DNA of 64,000 nt from Palsa-295 sp963781105 (lineage in GTDB: Bacteria > Acidobacteriota > Terriglobia > Acidiferrales > UBA7541), in the NCBI GenBank assembly GCA_963781105.1, contig CAWAED010000001.1:434001-498000 (forward strand), read 5' to 3'. The translations under genes and the position numbers were made by a program. Below the pieces are notes generated by a model that had not been told where the DNA came from, did no database searches, and was given only the letters and a program-made list of their open reading frames with translations. Shown here piece after piece: positions 9,172 through 16,986 of this stretch (the stretch's first letter is position 1; each line of letters begins with the position of its first letter).

Positions 9172-10440
9172 CTACTTCGCTTTCCACTTTTCCAGCAAGT
9201 ACGGTTTTTGGCGGATAAATTCCTGGCACAGCTTTTCGGTGTCCCCTTCGATTTCATCGGACGTTGACGACTGATGCTCCGCGAGGAAGGAGTAGATTCT
9301 TCCGCGATAGAGCGGCACCAGCGCTTGCAGCAGGTGATCTCGATTCATCACGTTATGGTGATAGCCCGCGGCAAATTCGAACACAATCTTCACCCACAGC
9401 TCATTTTCGAGCCGGCAATTTTTCTCGTCGAGCAGAGCGACGCGCTCAATCTCCACGCGCGTCTCGTCCGAAAGAATTGTTTTCAAAATCGGAGCCAGAT
9501 CCTTGACACCTTTTTGAAACAATTCATAAATTCTTTTGCGGTTTATCCGAGAGGTGCCAGTGGTCAATTCGTGATCCGAGCCGAAGGTCGGGACTGCTTC
9601 CGACGTATTCACTTCCATCCAGAACTTCTCCTGCGATTCCAGACACCAAAAGAGCGCACCAACTGTTTCTCTGACCGCTGCGACGATGTCAGTGCCGGAG
9701 GCCGTCGCTGTTAGCACCTTGGGACCCAGAAACGATTGGCAGCACTTGAGCCCCGAAGTGATTGCGCAAACCACCATCCAGATGTCGGGCGATTTGCGCA
9801 CGGACTCTTGACTCCATACGTCTTGCGCAAGGCACTCCGTGGCGAGTTTTCCGGAGAATCCAAACTCGGTGGAATGCAATTCGCGAATTCCACGGCCGAA
9901 CGTCGCGCGCGTCATCGGGTACAGCAGGTTCCGCGCAAGCAGGCCTTCGAATTTGTGCCGGCTGTATAGTGGCGCGACAAAATCACATTCCTCGCGATAG
10001 GACGGCTGTAGGAGGTTCTTGATCCAATTCGTATCAATGTTCGCCGAGTGAGGCGAAACCACGGCGCAGGCTTTGGCCCGCACCAAATCCGCCGCAGCGA
10101 GGATCGCCCGGACCGCGACACCGGGCGACGGCCCTCCTGGATAGCGCGTGGAAACGCGGTGTATGGTGCGTAAAGAAGTGAGGCCACGCAAACTCGGATG
10201 AGTTTCAGCCACGGACTTCAGGACGGCTTCAGATGTTCCGTCGCGCGACCCGCCGTCTACATTTACAATGGCGACCCGATCCCGGGTAAAGTTCTGGCGG
10301 AAACTTTCCTCGATCACTGCGACCGTGGTTCCGATGGTGTGGGCGTCATTGTGCGAAGGGACTCCGACAAGCAGATCCACCTCTCCGACACCCATGAGTT
10401 GGCGTAGAAAATCGTCCGATAGTAGAGTTTCTTCAGCCAA
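9172..10440 (-). CDS. GT-A type glycosyltransferase in the trehalose operon
   Basis: A 422-residue protein with a nucleotide-sugar transferase start: LLVGVPSHNDAHTIGTTV followed by VNVDGGSRDGT, the donor- and metal-binding region of GT2-like folds. The layout recalls glucosyl-3-phosphoglycerate and mannosylglycerate synthases, which make compatible solutes, but I cannot assign donor or acceptor. The C-terminal half is alpha-helical-looking and has no recognised domain. I keep the TTG start at 10440 because GGAG lies 6 bases upstream of it; the first ATG would remove the first 15 residues. No signal peptide or membrane segment is seen, so it should be cytoplasmic. Confidence 0.72.
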   Translation of the reverse strand: MAEETLLSDDFLRQLMGVGEVDLLVGVPSHNDAHTIGTTVAVIEESFRQNFTRDRVAIVNVDGGSRDGTSEAVLKSVAETHPSLRGLTSLRTIHRVSTRYPGGPSPGVAVRAILAAADLVRAKACAVVSPHSANIDTNWIKNLLQPSYREECDFVAPLYSRHKFEGLLARNLLYPMTRATFGRGIRELHSTEFGFSGKLATECLAQDVWSQESVRKSPDIWMVVCAITSGLKCCQSFLGPKVLTATASGTDIVAAVRETVGALFWCLESQEKFWMEVNTSEAVPTFGSDHELTTGTSRINRKRIYELFQKGVKDLAPILKTILSDETRVEIERVALLDEKNCRLENELWVKIVFEFAAGYHHNVMNRDHLLQALVPLYRGRIYSFLAEHQSSTSDEIEGDTEKLCQEFIRQKPYLLEKWKAK

Positions 10441-10587
10441 CCTCTTCTCCGCGCGGCCGTCTCACAGCAACGGGCCGAAAGCACAATCGAAATTTCCGCA
10501 ACGACATCCGGCGGCGAAGCGAAACAAGCGCCACCGCCCGAATGCCGCTGCCAGCCCCTACACATTCACGTTCGCACTGCCGCCACA

Positions 10588-12231
10588 TCAAATCCGGCGC
10601 AAGCGAAACCAAAATGTCTGATACGGTCCGAGCGTCAGCAGGTACGGCAAGTCCCCAATCCGCGGGAAGAGGTTCCTGCTTGCGAGCTCGATCAGTATTG
10701 AGCCTTTGTGACTTCGCAGGTCCAGCTCAACGGCTTGCGCGGAATTCGATAAATTATTGACGGCGAGGACTTTCTCCCCGCCCAACTGCCGGATGAACGC
10801 CAGAACCCGATGATTCGAAGGTTGTAAAAACTCGATGCTGCCACGGCTGAATACGTTCGAAGCCTTGCGCACCTGGATCAGCCGCTTCATCCAGTACAGC
10901 AGTGAATGCGGCGAGCGCCTCTGAGCCTCTACGTTGATCGCCTGATAACCAAACACCGGGTTGGATATTAAAGGCGAGTACAGGCGCTCCGGATCAGCAC
11001 CCGAAAAACCGCCGTTCCAGCCGCCATTCCACTGCATTGGAGTGCGCACGCCATTCCGGTCGCCAAGATAAACATTGTCACCCATACCGATTTCATCGCC
11101 ATAGTAAAGAACGGGAGTTCCCGGCAACGACATGATCAGGAAGTTCAAAAGTTGAATGCGCCTCCGGTCGTTGTCCATCATCGGGGCGAGGCGGCGGCGT
11201 ATGCCCAAATTCAGCCGCATGGTTTTGTCCCGGGCATAGGTGTCGTACATATAGTCCCGCTCGATGTCCGTGACCATTTCGAGCGTGAGCTCGTCGTGGT
11301 TGCGCAAGAAGGTGACCCATTGGCAGTTTTCGGGAATTTGCGGAGTCTGCTCGAGAATTTCGATGATGGGTTTGCGGTCTTCCAACTGCACCGCCATGAA
11401 GATTCTGGGCATCAACGGAAAGTGAAACGCCATGTGAAATTCGTCGCCGTCGGCGAAATAGGCGCGCACGTCTGCTGGCCACTGGTTCGCTTCGGCCAGG
11501 AGCATCCTGTTGGGAAATGATTGATCCAAACGTTTGCGTAATTCACGGATAGTGGCGTGGGTTTCGGGCAGATTTTCGCAGTTGGTTCCGTCGCGCTCGA
11601 TGAGGTAAGGAACTGCATCCAGCCGGAAGGCGTCCACACCCATTTCCAGCCAGAATTTCATGACGTCCCACATTTCCTCGAATACGGCGGGATTGTCGTA
11701 GTTCAGGTCGGGTTGATGGCTGAAAAATCTGTGCCAGTAATACGATTTCGAAACCGGGTCCCACGCCCAATTCGACAATTCCGTATCGAGGAAAATAATG
11801 CGCACTCCTCGATAGCGCTCATCCGTGTCGCTCCACACGTACCAATCCCGCTTGGGATTGTCCCGGGAACTTCTTGACTCCTGAAACCAGGGATGCTGAT
11901 CAGAAGTGTGATTCAGAACCATTTCGATGATCACGCGAATGCCCCGCGTGTGCGCGGCAGAGAGGAACGCCTTGAAGTCCTCCAGCGTGCCGTAATTCGG
12001 GTGGATGGCGCGATAGTTGGCAATGTCGTAGCCGTCGTCGCGCAATGGGGATGGAAAGAACGGCAGCAGCCAGATGACGTTGATCCCCAGATCCTGCAGA
12101 TAATCTAATTTCTGCATGAGTCCGGGAAAATCACCGATGCCGTCGCTGTTACTGTCGCAAAAGGTGCGGACGTGCAGTTGATAGATGATCGCGTCCTTGT
12201 ACCAAAGCGGCTGGTCGCTGCTAATGGCCAC
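10588..12231 (-). CDS. treS: Trehalose synthase (maltose alpha-D-glucosyltransferase)
   Basis: A 547-residue GH13 enzyme that interconverts trehalose and maltose. The barrel motifs are complete: DAFRLDAVPYL (nucleophile), LLAEANQWP (acid/base) and FLRNHDELTLEM. The start PLWYKDAIIYQLHVRTF and the GMGDNVYLGDRNGVRTPMQW stretch identify TreS rather than other GH13 members. The start is GTG, with AGGAG 9 bases upstream. There is no fused maltokinase domain; that activity is encoded separately downstream. It sits 80 bases after glgE. Confidence 0.95.
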   Translation of the reverse strand: MAISSDQPLWYKDAIIYQLHVRTFCDSNSDGIGDFPGLMQKLDYLQDLGINVIWLLPFFPSPLRDDGYDIANYRAIHPNYGTLEDFKAFLSAAHTRGIRVIIEMVLNHTSDQHPWFQESRSSRDNPKRDWYVWSDTDERYRGVRIIFLDTELSNWAWDPVSKSYYWHRFFSHQPDLNYDNPAVFEEMWDVMKFWLEMGVDAFRLDAVPYLIERDGTNCENLPETHATIRELRKRLDQSFPNRMLLAEANQWPADVRAYFADGDEFHMAFHFPLMPRIFMAVQLEDRKPIIEILEQTPQIPENCQWVTFLRNHDELTLEMVTDIERDYMYDTYARDKTMRLNLGIRRRLAPMMDNDRRRIQLLNFLIMSLPGTPVLYYGDEIGMGDNVYLGDRNGVRTPMQWNGGWNGGFSGADPERLYSPLISNPVFGYQAINVEAQRRSPHSLLYWMKRLIQVRKASNVFSRGSIEFLQPSNHRVLAFIRQLGGEKVLAVNNLSNSAQAVELDLRSHKGSILIELASRNLFPRIGDLPYLLTLGPYQTFWFRLRRI

Positions 12232-12311
12232 TGCGGCGTTCTCCTCTTGCGGCTTGAGCCCAAAAGCTCGAGCGAATCATTGATACTGATATTGACCTAA
12301 TTGTCCGCGCA

Positions 12312-14294
12312 TCATCGCACTTTGAAAATGTGCGCGGGAATCTTCGCAGGATTCAGTTCGATGTAGTTGCGGCTGCCCTGCCAGGTGTAACGCGCGTCCG
12401 CCAGCAGGTCGTGAACTTCAAAGGGCTGTTGGGGACCGATTCCGAAATTGTCCAGCGGCACATAAATCCAGCCTGACTGCGTGTCCCGGGGATCCAAATT
12501 CACCACTACCAGGATGATGTTGGAACCGTCGCTGCTCGTCTTGCTGTAGGCAATCAATTGATCGTTGTCCACAGGGTGAAACCGCAGGCTCCAATCGCTT
12601 TGTAGCGCCGAGTTTTCGTGCCGAATTTTATTCACCAGCGCGATCAATTGTTTCAGGCTGTCTGGCCGGTCAATATCCCACACGCGAATTTGGTATTTCT
12701 CGGACTCAAGGTATTCCTCGCTACCGGGCGTCAAAGGGCGGTTCTCGAAGAGTTCAAAGGCCGGGCCGTAGATGCCGTAATTTGCGCCGAGCGTCGCCGC
12801 CAGAATCAATCGCGCGATAAACGCCGGCCGTCCACCGGTCTGCAAATACGCGTGCAGAATGTCGGGAGTGTTTGGCCAGAGATTCATGCGGAAAAACTCG
12901 CGCACCGGGGTTTGCGTAAGCTCCTCGAAAAGTTCGGTAATCTCCGTTTTCGTATTTTTCCACGTGAAATAGGTGTACGACTGCGTGAAGCCCAGCTTCG
13001 CCAGGCGGTACATCACTTTCGGTCGCGTGAAAGCTTCGGCGAGAAAAATCACGTCTGGATACGCGCCGTGAATCTCGGCGATCAGCCATTCCCAGAAGCC
13101 GAATGGCTTGGTGTGCGGATTATCCACGCGAAAGATCCGAATGCCCTGTTCGATCCAGTAGAGCACCACGCTCTTCAACTCTTCGCACAATTCCACGGCG
13201 TCAGCGCTTTCAAAATCGAGCGGATAAATGTCTTCGTACTTTTTCGGTGGATTTTCGGCGTACTGAATCGAGCCATCCGGACGATGCGCGAACCAATCTT
13301 CATGCTCTTTCACGTACGGATGATCGGGCGCGCACTGAAAAGCGATGTCCAGGGCCATTTCGATGCCCATTGCCTCAGCCTTTTGCCGGAGTTGCTTGAA
13401 ATCCTCCAGCGTGCCGAGCGCCGGATGAATTGCTTTGTGTCCGCCTTCCACCGAGCCGATGGCCCACGGACTGCCCAGATCGCCGGGCGAGACTTCGAGG
13501 CTATTGTTCTTGCCTTTTCTGCCCTTGCGACCGATGGGATGGATGGGCGCCAGGTACAAAACGTCGAAACCCATCTCAGCGACGTACGGCAGGTGCCGCA
13601 TGCAATCGCGAAACGTTCCCGGCTTTTGCGCGTCCGTGGTGCACGAGCGGGGAAACAATTCATACCAGCTGCTGAAACGGGCCTTGGGACGGTCCACCCA
13701 AACCTGCAATTCCTTTTCGTATGTCGTTGCACGGGAGCGATCCGGATAGCGCGTCATCAATTGCGTCAGCACTTCGTTGTTGGCCACGGCAAGCGCCGAT
13801 TCGCGGTCGGCACGAGCCAGATTTTTCAGCTTCGCCGATAAATCTAGAAGCTTCTGCGCGTCCAACGTTTGCGCTCGGGTTGCCGCGGCGCTGGCGAGAT
13901 TCGCTCCCGCGAGATAGTCGAGCGAGACGTCCTGGCCTGCGTCGGCTTTCTTCGCAAGGTCGCGAATCCACGTTTTGTAGGGGTCCAGCCAGGCTTGCAC
14001 CGTGTAGGAGTACGGCTTGAATTCGGGGACCTGAAACCTGCCTTGCCAGCGATCGTTTCCGATCGCACGCATCGGCGTTTCGCTCCAACTGCGCTCCCCG
14101 GCCGCGCGAAAGCAGAGGACTGCATCAAGCACCTGGTGCCCGTCCGCATTGATGTCCGCTTCCACCACAACACTTTCGCCGACGACGCGCTTGATTGCGA
14201 ACCGCCCGCCGTCAACTTCCGGGGTCACGTTTTCGATTACGACCCGGCGAAGCGAAGGTAGGGACACTTCGGTGGCGATCCTTGAAGAGTGCAA
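12312..14294 (-). CDS. glgE: Alpha-1,4-glucan:maltose-1-phosphate maltosyltransferase
   Basis: GlgE extends alpha-1,4-glucan by transferring maltose from maltose-1-phosphate. The core start RVVIENVTPEVDGGRFAIKR, the nucleophile segment FRVDNPHTKPFGFWEW and the acid segment FLAEAFTRPKVMYR are diagnostic. The frame stays open upstream to 14549, but I place the start at the TTG at 14294, because GGAGGA lies about 6 bases upstream and the 660-residue product then has normal GlgE length; the upstream 85 residues look non-coding. It is the first gene of the six-gene minus-strand row and has a candidate promoter at 14379-14409. Confidence 0.94.
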   Translation of the reverse strand: MHSSRIATEVSLPSLRRVVIENVTPEVDGGRFAIKRVVGESVVVEADINADGHQVLDAVLCFRAAGERSWSETPMRAIGNDRWQGRFQVPEFKPYSYTVQAWLDPYKTWIRDLAKKADAGQDVSLDYLAGANLASAAATRAQTLDAQKLLDLSAKLKNLARADRESALAVANNEVLTQLMTRYPDRSRATTYEKELQVWVDRPKARFSSWYELFPRSCTTDAQKPGTFRDCMRHLPYVAEMGFDVLYLAPIHPIGRKGRKGKNNSLEVSPGDLGSPWAIGSVEGGHKAIHPALGTLEDFKQLRQKAEAMGIEMALDIAFQCAPDHPYVKEHEDWFAHRPDGSIQYAENPPKKYEDIYPLDFESADAVELCEELKSVVLYWIEQGIRIFRVDNPHTKPFGFWEWLIAEIHGAYPDVIFLAEAFTRPKVMYRLAKLGFTQSYTYFTWKNTKTEITELFEELTQTPVREFFRMNLWPNTPDILHAYLQTGGRPAFIARLILAATLGANYGIYGPAFELFENRPLTPGSEEYLESEKYQIRVWDIDRPDSLKQLIALVNKIRHENSALQSDWSLRFHPVDNDQLIAYSKTSSDGSNIILVVVNLDPRDTQSGWIYVPLDNFGIGPQQPFEVHDLLADARYTWQGSRNYIELNPAKIPAHIFKVR

Positions 14295-14378
14295 GATAAA
14301 TCCTCCGACGTAGCAAGGGAACGGGCCGGACTTGGATTGTCTCGCAGAGCTGGATGCGAGCGATGAATCTACGTTCTT

Positions 14379-14409
14379 ATTATACGATGGCCTGCGCGCG
14401 AGATTGCAA
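14379..14409 (-). promoter_or_regulatory. Candidate promoter of the glgE operon
   Basis: On the minus strand TATAAT (14384-14379) is a perfect -10 hexamer, with TTGCAA (14409-14404) 19 bases upstream as a possible -35. It would start transcription about 75 bases before the glgE TTG. On the other strand, TATACT at 14473-14478 is a possible -10 for the divergent GH57-treY pair; its best -35 (TTGATT at 14452) is only 15 bases away. Confidence 0.45.
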
Positions 14410-14551
14410 GTTGCGAATTCGCGCCGGTGCGCCGGGGCCGGCTGCACCGGATTGATTCCGAGAAATATTTGGTATACTGCACGCACCAGTCCGAACGGAG
14501 CTAGTCCCCGAACTCGTTTTCGCTGCACGCCAGTTTCGGAAAACCCCACAT

Positions 14552-16981
14552 ATGAATAACCGCTACGTTTGCGTTCACGGACATTTCTATCAGCCTCCGC
14601 GTGAGAATCCCTCCCTCGAAGAGATTGAGTTGCAAGATTCCGCGTACCCCTATCACGACTGGAACGAACGAATTACGGCGGATTGTTACGCGCCAAACAC
14701 TACCTCGCGGATCCTGGATAGCGAGCAACGCATCACGCGCATGGTGAACAATTACTCGACGATCAGCTTCAACGTCGGCCCCACTCTACTTTCCTGGATG
14801 GAAGAGCACGCGGCGAAGACGTACTCGGCGATTCTGGAAGCGGACGAGATCAGCGCGCAGAAATTTGGCGGGCATGGCTCTGCGATGGCGCAAGCCCACA
14901 ACCATATGATCATGCCGCTGGCCAATCGCCGCGATAAGGTAACGCAAGTGAAGTGGGGCATCGCCGATTTTCAGCGCCGATTCCAGCGGGCGCCGGAGGG
15001 CATGTGGCTGCCCGAAACGGCGGTGGACATCGAGACGCTGGATATAATGGCGGAACAAGGGCTGAAATTTACGATTCTTGCTCCACGCCAAGCGTCGAGA
15101 GTGCGCCGATTCGGTAGCCGCAGCTGGAAGGACATCAGCGGCGACCGCGTTGATCCCAGCCGCGCGTATTTGGTGCGCTTGCCTTCGCGCCGCACGATCA
15201 ACGTGTTTTTCTACGATGGTCCAATTTCGCGAGCCGTGGCCTTTGAGGGCTTACTCAATGACGGGAAGGTTTTCGCCGACCGCCTCATCGGCGGTTTTTC
15301 GGATACGCGAGATTGGCCGCAACTCTCGCACATCGCTACCGACGGTGAAAGTTACGGCCACCATCATCGCTATGGCGAAATGGCGCTGACGGCCGCGCTG
15401 GACCACATCGAAACCAACAAGCTTGCCGAGCTTACAAATTACGGGCAGTTTCTCGAGCGCCATCCCGCGAATCATTTCGTGGAGATATTTCCCAACACCT
15501 CGTGGAGCTGCGTTCACGGGATCGAACGATGGCGCAGCAACTGCGGCTGCAATTCCGGCGGCCACCCGGAGTGGAATCAAGAGTGGCGCGCGCCTTTGAG
15601 GTCGGCACTCGATTGGCTTCGCGATGCGCTGGCGCCCGCATATGAAACCAAGGCGGCTGCACTTCTGAAAGATCCCTGGCGCGCGCGCGACGAATATATT
15701 CGGGTCATTCTGGACCGTTCGGACAAAAGCTTGGCTGCATACTTCGGCGAACACGCCACCCACGAATTGAACGATGGCGAAAAAGTGGCCGCTCTAAAGC
15801 TGCTGGAAATGCAGAGGCACGCTCAATTGATGTATACGAGTTGCGGATGGTTTTTCGACGAGCTCTCGGGAATCGAAACAGTACAGGTCATCCAATACGC
15901 GGGCCGCGCCGTTCGGCTGGGCGAACAAATGAACGGCGGCAACCTCGAGGCCCAATTTGTGGACCATCTCCGAAACGCGAAAAGCAACGTGCCAGAGCAT
16001 CAGGACGGCGCACACATTTACGAAAAGTGGGTGAAACCCGCGATCGCGGACATTCCGCAAGTCGCCGCGCACTACGCCATCAGTTCCCTATTTGAAGCGT
16101 ACACCGACCGGACTCGCATTTATTGCTACGACGTGCAGCGGGAGGCCTTTCAAAGTCAGACCGAAGGAAAGATGCGGCTGGCGACGGGCCGCGCGCGCGT
16201 ATCTTCGCGGATCACGTGCGAAGCAGACACACTCGATTTTGGCGTGCTGCACCTGGGCGATCACAATATCACGTGCGGCATTCAAGAGGCTTCGCAGGAT
16301 AAGGATTCTCGAGCGTCCTCTGAGCAGCTCTTCGCGACATTCGGGCGTGCGGATGCTCCCGCGGTAATTCGGCTCCTGGATGAGGGTTTCGGCAGCAAGG
16401 TGTATTCCCTGCGCTCGCTCTTCCGCGATGAGCAACGCAAAATCCTCAGCCTGATACTGCGGGACACCGACCTGGACGCAACCGCTACGCAACGCGGTAT
16501 CTATCAGCCGCACGCTCAGTTGATGAGATTTCTGATTGATCTGGGAGTGCCGGTGCCGAAATCGTTCCAGACCGCCGCGGAGATAACGCTCAACGAGCAG
16601 TTATTGCAAGCGCTGCAAAATGCCACTCTGGATCGCGAACTGATTCTTGGCTTGCTTAAGGAAGCGGCCAGCGTCCGCGTTGCGTTGGACGTGCCAACGC
16701 TGGAATATGCCATGAGAAAAAAAGTCGAGGGGGCCGCCGCGGCGTTCGCCGCGGAGCCATCCAAGATCGAAATCGCAACACAATTGCAATGCTTATTGGA
16801 GTTTCTCGATAAATTGCCGTTCCCGGTCGTTATCTGGCAGGCGCAAAACCTTGCGTATCCGGCGCTCCTGGCCGCGCGGCCAAAGTGGAGGTCGGAACAA
16901 GAAAAAGGCAACCCTGAAGCGAAGGCTTGGCTCGAGCACCTAGGCGTCCTGCAACAAAAATTGAAATTGCAGATTGCCTGA
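14552..16981 (+). CDS. GH57 family glycoside hydrolase with DUF3536
   Basis: An 809-residue protein. The start YVCVHGHFYQPPRENP, then GMWLPETAVDIETL and TDGESYGHHHRYGEMAL, are GH57 motifs; the C-terminal half corresponds to DUF3536. GH57 enzymes act on alpha-glucans (amylase, 4-alpha-glucanotransferase or branching enzyme), and the setting next to treY and glgE suggests that it trims or branches the GlgE product. No GH13-type GlgB branching enzyme is visible in the window, so a branching role is attractive but unproven. It is divergent from glgE and 5 bases upstream of treY. Confidence 0.87.
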   Translation: MNNRYVCVHGHFYQPPRENPSLEEIELQDSAYPYHDWNERITADCYAPNTTSRILDSEQRITRMVNNYSTISFNVGPTLLSWMEEHAAKTYSAILEADEISAQKFGGHGSAMAQAHNHMIMPLANRRDKVTQVKWGIADFQRRFQRAPEGMWLPETAVDIETLDIMAEQGLKFTILAPRQASRVRRFGSRSWKDISGDRVDPSRAYLVRLPSRRTINVFFYDGPISRAVAFEGLLNDGKVFADRLIGGFSDTRDWPQLSHIATDGESYGHHHRYGEMALTAALDHIETNKLAELTNYGQFLERHPANHFVEIFPNTSWSCVHGIERWRSNCGCNSGGHPEWNQEWRAPLRSALDWLRDALAPAYETKAAALLKDPWRARDEYIRVILDRSDKSLAAYFGEHATHELNDGEKVAALKLLEMQRHAQLMYTSCGWFFDELSGIETVQVIQYAGRAVRLGEQMNGGNLEAQFVDHLRNAKSNVPEHQDGAHIYEKWVKPAIADIPQVAAHYAISSLFEAYTDRTRIYCYDVQREAFQSQTEGKMRLATGRARVSSRITCEADTLDFGVLHLGDHNITCGIQEASQDKDSRASSEQLFATFGRADAPAVIRLLDEGFGSKVYSLRSLFRDEQRKILSLILRDTDLDATATQRGIYQPHAQLMRFLIDLGVPVPKSFQTAAEITLNEQLLQALQNATLDRELILGLLKEAASVRVALDVPTLEYAMRKKVEGAAAAFAAEPSKIEIATQLQCLLEFLDKLPFPVVIWQAQNLAYPALLAARPKWRSEQEKGNPEAKAWLEHLGVLQQKLKLQIA

Positions 16982-16986
16982 AATCC

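Noticed and set aside
12618..13841. A 407-residue open frame on the plus strand
   Set aside because: It lies fully inside glgE on the opposite strand; its composition (His, Arg, Phe rich, no domain) is that of an antisense shadow of a G+C-rich gene.
14294..14549. An 85-residue N-terminal extension of GlgE
   Set aside because: The extension contains the promoter region, has no GlgE similarity, and a good ribosome site precedes the TTG at 14294.
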